DNA of 64,000 nt from Streptomyces sporangiiformans (GCF_005768555.2 NZ_VCHX02000158.1:62001-126000), one strand, 5' to 3'; positions 45,081 to 53,636 are shown, numbered from the stretch's first letter. A program made the numbers and translations. Notes: a model not told the origin generated them from the letters alone.

Positions 45081-45866
45081 TCAGGAAGCCACGCCCACCG
45101 TCAGCGCGCCCGCGTAGCCCGACGAAGGTGAATTGCCCACGGCCGTCAGGGTCAGCAGGCCGGATGCGGCCCCTCCGCCGTCGTAGATGGAGTCCCGGTC
45201 GAGCGTGGTGCGCGGTACGTCGTTGGCGGCGTACGCGGCCACGGTCGCCACGTCCTCGGTGACGGACTCGTCGAAGAAGAGCTGGCCGGTGTGGAGTTCC
45301 TGGCCGCCCTCGAAGGAGCCGTCCTCGGTGAGGGTGACGTCGGTGTGCACCTTGAGGTGGATGTGCACGCAGCGGCCGCGATACCAGCCGGGGTAGATCG
45401 TGGTGAGTTTCGCGACGCCGTCCGTTCCCGTCAGCACCCCGCCACGCAGGAACGTGCCGTTGTCGGGCCCTTCGTGCCCGTTGTTGCCGACGAATCCCGA
45501 GTACTCGCCGAGCGCGTCGCAGTGCCAGATCTCCACGAGGGCCTGGTCGAGCGGCGCGCAGGTGTCGTCGTCGACGACGGTGAGCGTGAGTTGCAGCGGG
45601 ATGCCGGCCTTGTCCTCTCTGAGGTCGGCGCGGACGTAGGCGCCGTCCAGGTAGTAAGGGCCCTCGGTCATCTCCTTCGTGAGGGTGCAGACGGCCGTGT
45701 CGGCGACGGGGGCGGTGCCGGCGATGCCCTCGGCCGTCGTGACCGTGCCGGGGGAATCAGGCGCGGCCGCGCCTACGGCCGGGGTGGCGGCCGTGGCGCC
45801 GGTGGCGATCAGGACGGTGCGGCGTCGGATCGAGGCCGCTTCTGAACCGGTGTGGGTTTCTGTCAT
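45081..45866 (-). CDS. secreted intradiol ring-cleavage dioxygenase
   Basis: A 261-residue protein with a twin-arginine signal (SIRRRTVLIATGATAATPAVGAAA). Its intradiol dioxygenase core (about 75-235) has the iron ligands Tyr (TEGPYYLDG), Tyr (YPGWYRGR) and two His (VHIHLKVH). Extracellular members of this family act on catechols released from lignin or plant phenolics. The active-site set is complete. The ATG at 45866 lacks a clear ribosome site, so a leaderless mRNA is possible. A C-terminal Gly/Ser segment is extra to the core. It is monocistronic with a shared terminator. Confidence 0.88.
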   Translation of the reverse strand: MTETHTGSEAASIRRRTVLIATGATAATPAVGAAAPDSPGTVTTAEGIAGTAPVADTAVCTLTKEMTEGPYYLDGAYVRADLREDKAGIPLQLTLTVVDDDTCAPLDQALVEIWHCDALGEYSGFVGNNGHEGPDNGTFLRGGVLTGTDGVAKLTTIYPGWYRGRCVHIHLKVHTDVTLTEDGSFEGGQELHTGQLFFDESVTEDVATVAAYAANDVPRTTLDRDSIYDGGGAASGLLTLTAVGNSPSSGYAGALTVGVAS

Positions 45867-45995
45867 GGACACGGCACCGTAAGGACGCGATCTGTTGAAG
45901 AGCTGTGCGTTCGGCAAAGTGACGGTGCGTCAAGTCACTTGTGAGACACCGGTGCACGGGTGCGGTGATCTCAAGCCCGGCAAATCCGCGAAGAG

Positions 45996-46181
45996 TCAGT
46001 TGTCTGAGCTCGAGCTCCGGCTTCCGCTCGAACGTCCCGACTTGCGCACCAACTCGCCCACCGCCAGGGTCACGGCGGCCACCGCGCGCACCCAGCGCGG
46101 GCCGCCCCGCGCCGCCCACACGACGCAGACGCACCCTCCGACGACGAGGGCGAGGACGCCGGACAAGACGAGCACGTCCAT
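45996..46181 (-). CDS. small membrane protein, unknown function
   Basis: A 61-residue protein. Hydrophobic helix at 2-23 (VLVLSGVLALVVGGCVCVVWAA), a short basic loop, a second amphipathic helix (about 30-45), and a Ser/Arg-rich tail. AAGGGGG lies six bases before the ATG at 46181; another ATG at 46187 abuts that site and is less likely. It matches no family I know. It lies upstream of the secreted dioxygenase on the same strand. Confidence 0.5.
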   Translation of the reverse strand: MDVLVLSGVLALVVGGCVCVVWAARGGPRWVRAVAAVTLAVGELVRKSGRSSGSRSSSSDN

Positions 46182-46371
46182 GCTCATCCCCCTTCTTCTC
46201 TTGCGGTCCGCGCAATCCTCTCAGCCTGCGAAAGGGGCCGTCGCAGTGGGGCGCCGGGAACCTTTCACCGCACGTGGTGCGTTGTCGGGCAACAGGGACG
46301 TATACGCATGACCTCTCCGCGCCCGGTGGGGACCGATCGCGGAGCACGGGGGACAGAAAGCGGGGCACAGC

Positions 46372-48078
46372 GTGCACCGACACCATCGCGAGACCTACTA
46401 CGTCGTCAACGAAGGCCGGATCCTGGAGTTCGAGAAAGGGCAGGCAGCCGCGCGCGTACCGACCGCGGCCGAGCAGCAACTGGCCTTCCGTTTCTCCAGG
46501 TTCAGCGAGGAGAAGGGCATCCAGCTCGACGAGGAGTTGCGTGCCAAGCTCGCCGAGGCCATGACCACGGGCAATCCAGGCGGCGACGACCCGGACTCCG
46601 GGCCGCCCGGGACGCCGGTACCGGCAGGCTTCACCTATCTCGGACAGTTCGTCGACCACGACCTGACGCTCGACAGGACCCAGGTGGGCCTGGGGGAGCC
46701 GGTCCCCGTCGAGGAGCTGTTACAAGGGCGCAGCCCCGCCCTCGACCTCGACTCGCTCTACGGCCTGGGCCCGAACCACGCCGGCAGCGCCCGTTTCTAC
46801 GAGCCCGACGGCCACCTCAGGACGGGTACGACGCTGGGCGTGCCCTTCCCGCCGGAGTTCCCGCCCGCCAACACCGACCAGAAGGGCTTCGACCTGCCGC
46901 GGGCCGGCGAGACGGCCGGTGGCACGCGCGCAGACCAGCGTGCCCCGCTGATCCCGGACGCGCGCAACGACGAGAACCTGGCCGTGAGCCAGTTGCACCT
47001 GGCCTTCATCCGCTTCCACAACCGCGTCGTCGACCGGCTCGCCGAGCGCGGAGTGCCCGAACCCCGGCTCTTCCACGCGGCCCGGGACACCGTCGTGAAG
47101 CACTACCAGTGGATGCTGCGCACCGACTTCCTGCCGCGGATCGTCGATCCGAGGATCGTCGAGCGCGTCTTCACCCGCGGCCGCCGTCACTTCGAGGTAC
47201 CGGGGCGTTCCCGGCCGGGGGATCTGCCGACCATGCCCATCGAGTTCTCCGTCGCCGCCTACCGGCTCGGGCACAGCATGGTGCGTACCGCCTACCAGTG
47301 GAACAGCGTCTTCCGAGCGGGCGGGCGCGGCGGGATCGCCACGCTCGGCCTGCTGTTCCGGTTCAGCGGCACGGCGGGCAACCTCACTCCGGGCGACCCG
47401 GCGAACCCGAATGACCTGAGCGACCTCGACGACCCGAACGCCGGTGAGAACCTGCGGCTGCCCAGCAACTGGATCGCCGACTTCCGCAGGCTGTTCGACT
47501 TCGGCGAGGCGAGCCGGGACGACCTGGTCGTGCCCGAGGGCGAGTTCAACCTCGCCAAGCGCCTCGACACCCTGCTCGTCGACCCCTTGGCCGCGCTGCC
47601 CACCGGCACCTTCGACGGCCGTGGCCGCCCGGCCCCGCCGCCGATACAGCGCAACCTCGCGTTCCGCAACCTCACGCGGGCCACGATGGTGGAGCTGGCC
47701 ACCGGGCCCCAACTCGCCGCCCAGATGGGCATCAAACCGCTGACCGCGGACCAGATCCTCCAGGGCAGGGGCGGCGCCACGCTCGACGGGCTGACCACCG
47801 AGGAGCGGGAACTCCTCGTGGCCTACACCCCGCTGTGGTTCTACATCCTGCGCGAGGCCGAGGTGAACGAACGCCACCCCGGCCGCCTCACCGGCGTCGG
47901 CGGCACGCTCGTCGCCGAGGTCTTCCACCGTGCGATGGAGGGCAGCCGGACGTCGATCGTGAAGCACCCGGGCTGGCGCCCGACCCTGCCGTCCCACCGC
48001 AAGGGCGCGTTCACCATGACGGACCTGCTGCTCTTCGCCTTCGAGGGCGACGCGGATCTGTTGAACCCGCTGGGCTAG
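46372..48078 (+). CDS. animal-type haem peroxidase (peroxidase/cyclooxygenase superfamily)
   Basis: A 568-residue protein without an obvious signal peptide. The distal His is H96 in GQFVDHDLTLD, a calcium-binding type sequence. PDARNDENLAVSQLHLAFIRFHN carries the conserved Arg (R198) and Glu (E201), and the proximal haem ligand is H301 in YRLGHSMVRTAYQWN. This is the full catalytic set of the peroxidase-cyclooxygenase superfamily, to which a minority of bacteria contribute. Substrates may be halides, fatty acids or phenols. The GTG at 46372 has CGGGGC upstream. A hairpin terminator follows. Confidence 0.9.
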   Translation: MHRHHRETYYVVNEGRILEFEKGQAAARVPTAAEQQLAFRFSRFSEEKGIQLDEELRAKLAEAMTTGNPGGDDPDSGPPGTPVPAGFTYLGQFVDHDLTLDRTQVGLGEPVPVEELLQGRSPALDLDSLYGLGPNHAGSARFYEPDGHLRTGTTLGVPFPPEFPPANTDQKGFDLPRAGETAGGTRADQRAPLIPDARNDENLAVSQLHLAFIRFHNRVVDRLAERGVPEPRLFHAARDTVVKHYQWMLRTDFLPRIVDPRIVERVFTRGRRHFEVPGRSRPGDLPTMPIEFSVAAYRLGHSMVRTAYQWNSVFRAGGRGGIATLGLLFRFSGTAGNLTPGDPANPNDLSDLDDPNAGENLRLPSNWIADFRRLFDFGEASRDDLVVPEGEFNLAKRLDTLLVDPLAALPTGTFDGRGRPAPPPIQRNLAFRNLTRATMVELATGPQLAAQMGIKPLTADQILQGRGGATLDGLTTEERELLVAYTPLWFYILREAEVNERHPGRLTGVGGTLVAEVFHRAMEGSRTSIVKHPGWRPTLPSHRKGAFTMTDLLLFAFEGDADLLNPLG

Positions 48079-48090
48079 CCGCTCACTTCG

Positions 48091-48123
48091 CCTGGGCGGC
48101 GTACGACACGAACGCCGCCCAGG
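48091..48123 (+). terminator. terminator of the haem peroxidase gene
   Basis: CCTGGGCGGCG (48091-48101) pairs perfectly with 48113-48123 around an 11-base loop, 12 bases after the stop. Confidence 0.8.
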
Positions 48124-48132
48124 TGGTGGGGC

Positions 48133-48207
48133 GCGGGCCGCGACTTCGAGCTGTGACTGCTGCTCGTCGCGGACGGAGCAGTTCGGTTCGAGGTCACCGA
48201 CAACGGT
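48133..48207 (+). pseudogene. relic of an RsbW-type ATP-binding domain
   Basis: One frame reads AGRDFEL, stop, LLLVADGAVRFEVTDNG. This resembles the piece of HATPase_c_2 anti-sigma kinases that ends in the VTD(N)G box. It has an in-frame TGA, no start, and only about 24 codons, so it is a decayed fragment squeezed between two convergent genes. Confidence 0.4.
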
Positions 48208-48208
48208 A

Positions 48209-48631
48209 TTAGAGATTGAACGGCCGTGGATCCGAGGCCAGCGCGCGGAAGTACTCGTGCGGGTCCGTGACCAGCTTCCGCTCCTTGAGGTCCATCAGGC
48301 CGCCGAGCGCCGTGATCTCGGCGGCGACCGTGCCGTCCGTCTTGCGGATCGTCTGCTCGATCCGGAACGTCTTGCCCTTGCTCCACTCGAAGCCGCACGT
48401 CACCTCCACCTCGTCACCCGCGAGCAGCTCCCGCCGGTAGCGGATGGTCATCTCCAGGGCGACGGGACCGACGCCCTTGGCGATGAGACCGGCCTGGCTG
48501 ATCCCGGCTGCCCGGAGTAACGACCAGCGGGCGTGTTCCGCGTAGTTCACGTACACGCTCTGGTTGAGGTGTCCCTGGATGTCGGTCTCGTACCCGCGGA
48601 CGGTCACTCGGACGGAAAACGGCTCGGTCAC
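48209..48631 (-). CDS. hotdog-fold acyl-CoA thioesterase (4HBT type)
   Basis: A 140-residue thioesterase. The catalytic region reads RGYETDIQGHLNQSVYVNYAEHARWSLL, the 4HBT pattern in which Asp/Asn-His contacts position the nucleophile. RYRRELLAGDEVEVTCGFEW and a long C-terminal strand complete the hotdog. It would hydrolyse short or aryl acyl-CoA esters. The GTG at 48631 is preceded by AAGGGG. Upstream is an unknown gene in the same direction. Precise substrate unknown. Confidence 0.85.
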   Translation of the reverse strand: MTEPFSVRVTVRGYETDIQGHLNQSVYVNYAEHARWSLLRAAGISQAGLIAKGVGPVALEMTIRYRRELLAGDEVEVTCGFEWSKGKTFRIEQTIRKTDGTVAAEITALGGLMDLKERKLVTDPHEYFRALASDPRPFNL

Positions 48632-48680
48632 GGTTTCCCCTTCTCGATCGCTGTGTCGACCCAAGACTGGCATGTCCTGA

Positions 48681-49337
48681 TCACTTCCGTCGCGGCGAAG
48701 CCAGCAGATAGCGGACGCGCGTACGGGGTTCCGTGTACTCCCCGACCTGCCATCCCGCCTCCTCCAGCGTGGCGGCACAGGCCCGCAGGGCCTCGGTGTC
48801 CGGCACGCGCACGGCGACGGCCTCCGGCTGCGGCGTCGCGCGCACCCGGTAGCCCTCGGTGTCCGCCCCGGCCGGATCCGCCCCGGCGGGCCGGTGACCC
48901 GCGGCCTCCAGCGCGAGCGCGGCGGCCTGCACCAGATGCGTACGTTCCCATGCGCACGGCCGGTCCACGGCGCCGTCCGGGTTGGTCATCCGCCGCAGCT
49001 CCAGGAGCCCCTGCCAGGCGCTGTGCACCTCACGTGCGCGCGACGGCCCGGCGTCCGGGCTCTCCTCGCCGCCGACCCGGGCGGCGAACACTCCCGTGGT
49101 GGCGGGCCCACCGGCGCCCTGCGTCTCCGTCTTCGCCTCCGTCTCGGCAGGGGCCTCCTCCCGTATCCGATGCCCCGCCGGTGTCAGGAAGTGGTCGTGC
49201 GGCGGCCGCGGGTGCCGGAAGGCGAGCCCACGCTTCACCAGTGCCGCTAGCTGGCTCTCCGTACCCTTGAGCCGCCCGGTCACGGGATCGGCGGCGTCGA
49301 TGACACGCCGCTGCGCGGCGGTCGGCGGACGTGTCAC
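48681..49337 (-). CDS. conserved actinomycete protein, unknown function
   Basis: A 218-residue protein. The N-terminal 65 residues (TAAQRRVIDAADPVTGRLKGTESQLAALVKRGLAFRHPR) look like a degenerate winged helix-turn-helix. After a low-complexity Ala/Thr/Glu linker comes a segment with HSAWQGLLELRRMTNPDG, and then a beta-rich C-terminal domain (VRATPQPEAVAVRVPDTEALRACAATLEEAGWQVGEYTEP) with an ACT-like strand-helix-strand feel. GGAGGGAG precedes the GTG. I do not recognise the family and give no function. Confidence 0.6.
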   Translation of the reverse strand: MTRPPTAAQRRVIDAADPVTGRLKGTESQLAALVKRGLAFRHPRPPHDHFLTPAGHRIREEAPAETEAKTETQGAGGPATTGVFAARVGGEESPDAGPSRAREVHSAWQGLLELRRMTNPDGAVDRPCAWERTHLVQAAALALEAAGHRPAGADPAGADTEGYRVRATPQPEAVAVRVPDTEALRACAATLEEAGWQVGEYTEPRTRVRYLLASPRRK

Positions 49338-49413
49338 GGCGTGCTCCCTCCGAGTCTGTCCGCGAGCTCATTCGAAGACTACGACCCGGGTCCGACACTC
49401 GCCCCGCCGTCCG

Positions 49414-49947
49414 TCACAGGTCGCGAGCCCACCGTTCCAGCTCCTGGAAGTCCTGCTCCCGCAGCCCCCTGCGCGGGTCGATCGGCAGCAGCAGCGCCGC
49501 CGCATCGTGGTGTGCGGCGACATGGCGCACATCGAGATCGGTGATCATGTCGTCGACCCACACGAAGGGCCGGCCGGCCGCCCACGCCATGACATGCCGC
49601 GTCTTCCAGTACAGCCCCTCGGGGTCCCTGACGAACAGCTCGGGCCACTCGATGACTGGCAGATCACCCGGCAACCCGATCACCGGCGCGATCATCTCGT
49701 TGGCGTCGTGCATCCATGTGGTCGCCCACGCCAACTGGTACGGCAACGCCATCAGCCGCGCCCCGTGCCCCGGGTTGAGCCGCACCCGCAGACCCCGACG
49801 GTGCAGCCGGGAACCAGGCGCCTGCCGGGCGAGCCAGTCCGAGGGCCGCAGCCGACGCGTCACATAGCCGCGGGGGCGGATGAACCGCGCGCCGTACGGA
49901 TTGAGGGGGCCGTCGACGTCGAGGAGCAGCAGCGGTCGGTCGCTCAT
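49414..49947 (-). CDS. HAD-like hydrolase
   Basis: A 177-residue protein with the HAD motif I LLLLDVDGPLNPYG (the first aspartate being the nucleophile) and a late motif PFVWVDDMITDLD of the motif IV type. There is little cap domain; the middle carries WLARQ and LPYQLAWATTWMHDANEMI. Such short HADs in Streptomyces are of unknown substrate, probably phosphomonoesters. It lies 53 bases downstream of alaA in the same direction and may be co-transcribed. Confidence 0.75.
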   Translation of the reverse strand: MSDRPLLLLDVDGPLNPYGARFIRPRGYVTRRLRPSDWLARQAPGSRLHRRGLRVRLNPGHGARLMALPYQLAWATTWMHDANEMIAPVIGLPGDLPVIEWPELFVRDPEGLYWKTRHVMAWAAGRPFVWVDDMITDLDVRHVAAHHDAAALLLPIDPRRGLREQDFQELERWARDL

Positions 49948-50000
49948 GGAGACGGGCTACCCAGACCGAACGGCCGCCGAACGGCCACGTACCCCCACCG

Positions 50001-51209
50001 TTACTGCCGATATCCGCTCAGGAACCGCCCGATCCGGCTGATCGCCGCGTCCAGGTCGTCGGCGTGCGGGAGGGTGAGGATGCGGAAGTGGTCGGGGCGC
50101 GGCCAGTTGAAGCCGGTGCCCTGGACGACCTGGATCTTCTCCCGCAGCAGAAGGTCGAGGACGAACTTCTCGTCGTCGTGGATCGCGTGGACCTTGGGGT
50201 CGATCCGCGGGAACGCGTACAGCGCGCCCTTCGGCTTCACACAGGAGACGCCCGGGATCTCGTTGAGCTTCTCCCAGGCCCGGTCGCGCTGTTCGTGCAG
50301 CCGGCCGCCCGGTGCGGTGAGTTCGCGGATGGACTGGCGGCCGCCGAGCGCGGCCTGGATGGCGTACTGGGCGGGCGCGTTGGCGCACAGCCGCATGGAG
50401 GCCAGCATCGTCAGGCCTTCGAGGTAGTTGCGCGCGTGCTGGCGCGGGCCCGTGACCACCATCCAGCCGGACCGGAAGCCGGCGACGCGGTAGGTCTTCG
50501 ACAGGCCGCAGAAGGTGAGGACCACCAGGTCGGGGGCGAGCGCGGCGGCCGAGTGGTGCACGGCGTCGTCGTACAGGATCTGGTCGTAGATCTCGTCCGA
50601 GAAGACCATGAGGCCGTGCCGCCGGGCGAGGTCGAGCATGCCCTCGATGATCGCCTTCGGGTAGACCGCGCCCGTCGGGTTGTTGGGGTTGATGATGACC
50701 AGGGCCTTGGTGCGGTCCGTGATCTTCGACGCCATGTCGTCCAGGTCCGGGTACCAGTCGGCCTGTTCGTCGCAGAGGTAGTGCACGGCCTTGCCGCCCG
50801 CGAGTGTCGTCACCGCCGTCCAGAGCGGGAAGTCGGGGGCGGGGACGAGGATTTCGTCGCCGTCCTCGACCAGCGCCTGCACCGCCATCGACACGAGTTC
50901 GGACACGCCGTTGCCGAGGAAGACGTCGTCCACGCCGACCTCGAGTCCCAGATCCTGGTAGCGCTGGGCGACGGCACGGCGGGCCGAGAGGATGCCGCGG
51001 GAGTCCGTGTAGCCGTGCGCCTGCGGCAGCATGCGGATCATGTCCTGGAGAATCTCATCCGGCGCCTCGAAGCCGAAGAGCGCGGGGTTGCCGGTGTTCA
51101 GGCGCAGCACGCTGTGGCCTGCCTCCTCCAGGGCGTTCGCGTGCTCGATGACCGGGCCCCGGATCTCGTAACAGACCTCGCTGAGCTTGCTCGACTGCCG
51201 GAACTCCAT
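50001..51209 (-). CDS. alaA: AlaA-type alanine aminotransferase
   Basis: A 402-residue class I PLP aminotransferase. From SSKLSEVCYEIRGPVIEHANALEEAG to FLSGYRQ it follows E. coli AlaA closely and at matching length (AlaA is about 405). The PLP lysine lies in GLSKTYRVAGFRSGWM; other blocks are LVIINPNNPTGAVY and ASMRLCANAPAQ. It makes alanine from pyruvate and glutamate. GGAGG precedes the ATG by nine bases. An HxlR regulator is divergent, with two palindromes between the genes that could regulate both. Confidence 0.94.
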   Translation of the reverse strand: MEFRQSSKLSEVCYEIRGPVIEHANALEEAGHSVLRLNTGNPALFGFEAPDEILQDMIRMLPQAHGYTDSRGILSARRAVAQRYQDLGLEVGVDDVFLGNGVSELVSMAVQALVEDGDEILVPAPDFPLWTAVTTLAGGKAVHYLCDEQADWYPDLDDMASKITDRTKALVIINPNNPTGAVYPKAIIEGMLDLARRHGLMVFSDEIYDQILYDDAVHHSAAALAPDLVVLTFCGLSKTYRVAGFRSGWMVVTGPRQHARNYLEGLTMLASMRLCANAPAQYAIQAALGGRQSIRELTAPGGRLHEQRDRAWEKLNEIPGVSCVKPKGALYAFPRIDPKVHAIHDDEKFVLDLLLREKIQVVQGTGFNWPRPDHFRILTLPHADDLDAAISRIGRFLSGYRQ

Positions 51210-51238
51210 GCGGTGCGCACCTCCAGGTTGGTGTGTTG

Positions 51239-51274
51239 CTTGGTTTTACCAAGTAGGAGCTTGGAAAGTCCAAC
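51239..51274. promoter_or_regulatory. twin palindromic operators between alaA and the HxlR gene
   Basis: Box 1 CTTGGTTTTACCAAG (51239-51253) is a perfect CTTGG-N5-CCAAG palindrome. Box 2 CTTGGAAAGTCCAAC (51260-51274) differs by one half-site base and starts 21 bases later. Box 2 covers the -35 of the HxlR gene. The arrangement predicts autoregulation and joint control of alaA. Confidence 0.75.
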
Positions 51275-51288
51275 AACTTGTCTAGACT
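51261..51288 (+). promoter_or_regulatory. promoter of the HxlR gene
   Basis: TTGGAA (51261-51266), a 16-base gap, then TAGACT (51283-51288), seven bases before the ATG at 51296. This predicts a leaderless or nearly leaderless mRNA. Confidence 0.6.
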
Positions 51289-51295
51289 GCGTCGC

Positions 51296-51940
51296 ATGTC
51301 ACCTCGTCGAAGCTACGACCAGTACTGTTCCGCTGCCCGGGCCCTCGATGCCGTGGGTGACCGCTGGACCCTCCTGATCGTGCGGGAGCTGCTCGCCGGT
51401 CCGCGCCGCTACACCGACCTGCATGCCGACCTGCCCGGCGTGAGCACGGACGTTCTCGCCTCCCGGCTCAAGGACATGGAGCGGGACGGGCTGACGAGCC
51501 GACGCCGACTGCCTCCGCCCGGCGCGTCCTACGTCTACGAACTCACCGGCCGTGGACGGCGGTTGCTGCCCGTCCTGCAGGCGCTGGGGGAGTGGGGCGC
51601 GCCCCTGCTGGGCGAGCGGCGGGCCACCGACGCGGTGCGCGCGCACTGGTTCGCGCTGCCGTTGCTGCGCTGCCTGACGGGACTTGGCGACGGAGTCGTC
51701 CAAGTGCGCCTGGACGAGGGCGAGTTCTACGTACGACTCGTACGGCCCGGTGCTCAGGACGGCGGGCCGGTTTACGGCGAGGGGGCCGCACCCGAGGAGC
51801 CCGACGCCTGGCTCTCACTCGACGCCGGGACGTGCACGGCGCTCGCCCGGGGAGAGCTGACACTGCGGGACGCGATCAGGAACGGGCGCGTGGAAGTGGC
51901 GGGGGACGGGACGCTGGCCAAGGAGTTGCGGGACGGCTGA
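51296..51940 (+). CDS. HxlR-family regulator with C-terminal extension
   Basis: A 214-residue regulator. Residues about 5-100 are the HxlR winged helix: CSAARALDAVGDRWTLLIVRELLAGPRRYTDLHADLPGVSTDVLASRLKDMERDGL. The remaining 110 residues resemble the SCP2-like sensor tail found in many actinomycete HxlR proteins, ending GTCTALARGELTLRDAIRNGRVEVAGD. It should bind as a dimer; two CTTGG-N5-CCAAG palindromes lie upstream. It probably controls itself and alaA. The signal is unknown. Confidence 0.88.
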   Translation: MSPRRSYDQYCSAARALDAVGDRWTLLIVRELLAGPRRYTDLHADLPGVSTDVLASRLKDMERDGLTSRRRLPPPGASYVYELTGRGRRLLPVLQALGEWGAPLLGERRATDAVRAHWFALPLLRCLTGLGDGVVQVRLDEGEFYVRLVRPGAQDGGPVYGEGAAPEEPDAWLSLDAGTCTALARGELTLRDAIRNGRVEVAGDGTLAKELRDG

Positions 51941-51955
51941 CCTCGGAAGGGGACA

Positions 51956-53569
51956 TCACGACGGGTGACCCGGCGCCAGGGGATTGGGGACCTGGGCCCA
52001 GATGTCGCCAGGCCCCCGAGGGGAGAGCCGCATCAGCGTCAGTGCCTTTGTGGGCAGTGGCCCGTTCAGCAGAGTCGCGAGGTCGGGGGAGGGCGGCAGG
52101 TCTCGTACGGCGGTGGCGAGAGCTTCGCCGAGGGACGCGCTCGAACCGGCCGTCGCCCCGAGCGTGCCCGTCACGAGCGAGCCGAACAGCTTGCGGCGCA
52201 GGGTGGTTTCGTCGTCCGTGATCAGCCGGCCGGAGAGGTCCGGAGCCGGGATGCCGTGGCGGGCGAGGCGGGCCGGGCTGATGCGGATGTCGGCAAGGTC
52301 CCGGTAGATGAGGCGGGTTGGGGCGCCCGAGGGGGAGAGCACCACCAGGAGGTTCTGACCGTGCGCCTCCAGGGCCACGCCCAGGTCGAGCAGTCGCAGG
52401 GACACCGTCAGGGCGAGCCGTGTGAACTCGGCCCTCCAGGAGGCGGATCGGGCCTGCTCGGTCGTGGCGAGCGCGGCGACCGGCACGACCCGCTCGCCCT
52501 CGGCCGCGTACGTCTCCGGCGCCTCACGCACGACCGCCGCGAGGTCAGGCGTGTGGGCGGTGACCGCCCCCAGGGTCCGCGTGATGTGCAATAGGCCGTC
52601 CAGGCGGGCGGCGACGGCTTCCAGGAACGCCGACACCGTCGCGGCGGTCTCGATCGAGTACACCGAGATGTCCCGCACCGCCGACGTCAGCCGGGCACTG
52701 AGCGCGGTCTTGATGTGCGGGCCGCCGGGCGTGGCGTCGGCGAGCGTGCGCAGCGACATGAGGGGATGGGCGGTGATGCCCGTGCCGTCCACGATCCTCT
52801 CGTCCTTGAGTACGTGCCGGGCCTGCCAGGGATGGACCGGGATCACCGTCCGTCCCCCTGCCTCCCGGTAGGGCCACTCGCCCGAGACCAGACAGGTCTC
52901 CTCCGGCACCGCGACCAGCCCCAGCTCGACCAGCGGCCGGTGCTCGGGCCCGTACGCCAACTGCTCGGCGACCGAGAAGCCCGGCCGGGAACGGCAGTTG
53001 GGGTGGAACGGATGCCCGTCGACGATGCGCTGCTCCCACTCCCAGGTGGTGCGAGGGTGGCCGGGCGGCGGCTGGTCGGCGCGTGACAGGGCCAACGAGG
53101 CGACACTGTGGTCGAGTTCGGCGGCGAAGCCGTCACCGTACGGGAAGGAGAGGGCGGTCATGAGTGCGGCCGGGTGGTCGTACGCCGTGCCGTCCAGTTC
53201 CACCTCCGCGACGGAGGCGGCAGTCCCGTACGCATCCGAGTGCGGGCCGTGCAGACGGCGGCCGTCGGCCAGGTGGAGCGTCATACCCCCGCTCCCCGGC
53301 TCGCGATGCGTGATCCACGGCAGCGGCTCATGAACGAGACCACGCCACAGCCGGGTCAGCACGGCCGCCCTGGCTCCGGGGAGCCCGGCGGCGTACCGCG
53401 GGAGCAGGGCGGGGCGTACGGTACGCAGCTCGGCGGCGAACGACTGCTCGGCGGCGAACGACTGCTCGGCGGCGAACGACTGCTCGGCGGCGAGCGAAGG
53501 CTCGGCGGCGGGCGAGGGCTCGGCGGCGGGCGAGGGCTCGGTCTCGGCCGGGGTGCGGGGACGGTGCAC
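51956..53569 (-). CDS. IucA/IucC-family NRPS-independent siderophore synthetase (A)
   Basis: A 537-residue synthetase. The family markers are VDGHPFHPNCRSRPGFS, VIPVHPWQ, GPHIKTALSARLTSAVRDIS with the IKT block, and LEAHGQNLLVVL. These adenylate citrate-like carboxylates and join them to amines or hydroxylamines. The GTG at 53569 has GAGGAG eight bases upstream. Residues about 12-47 are an Ala-Ala-Glu repeat from an 18-bp DNA repeat and would be a flexible leader. Divergent from a second synthetase, with only 67 bases between the starts. No monooxygenase, decarboxylase, transporter or DesC-like acyltransferase is adjacent, so the product cannot be named. Confidence 0.9.
   Translation of the reverse strand: MHRPRTPAETEPSPAAEPSPAAEPSLAAEQSFAAEQSFAAEQSFAAELRTVRPALLPRYAAGLPGARAAVLTRLWRGLVHEPLPWITHREPGSGGMTLHLADGRRLHGPHSDAYGTAASVAEVELDGTAYDHPAALMTALSFPYGDGFAAELDHSVASLALSRADQPPPGHPRTTWEWEQRIVDGHPFHPNCRSRPGFSVAEQLAYGPEHRPLVELGLVAVPEETCLVSGEWPYREAGGRTVIPVHPWQARHVLKDERIVDGTGITAHPLMSLRTLADATPGGPHIKTALSARLTSAVRDISVYSIETAATVSAFLEAVAARLDGLLHITRTLGAVTAHTPDLAAVVREAPETYAAEGERVVPVAALATTEQARSASWRAEFTRLALTVSLRLLDLGVALEAHGQNLLVVLSPSGAPTRLIYRDLADIRISPARLARHGIPAPDLSGRLITDDETTLRRKLFGSLVTGTLGATAGSSASLGEALATAVRDLPPSPDLATLLNGPLPTKALTLMRLSPRGPGDIWAQVPNPLAPGHPS
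53428..53535 (-). repeat. six 18-bp in-frame tandem repeats
   Basis: Units based on GCTCGGCGGCGAACGACT run from 53428 to 53535; the first three are identical and the others diverge (GAGCGAAG, GGCGAGG). They encode the Ala-Ala-Glu-x-Ser-x leader of the siderophore synthetase. Copy number probably varies between strains without breaking the frame. Confidence 0.9.
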
Positions 53570-53636
53570 GGTGCGGCTCCTCGGTGTGGGGGACGGCGTC
53601 GTGGCCGGGGTATGACGCCGGAGATACTGATCGTCA

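Noticed and set aside
53428..53535. Repeats considered as a CRISPR array
   Set aside because: The units are 18 bp, directly adjacent with no spacers, and in frame within a gene.
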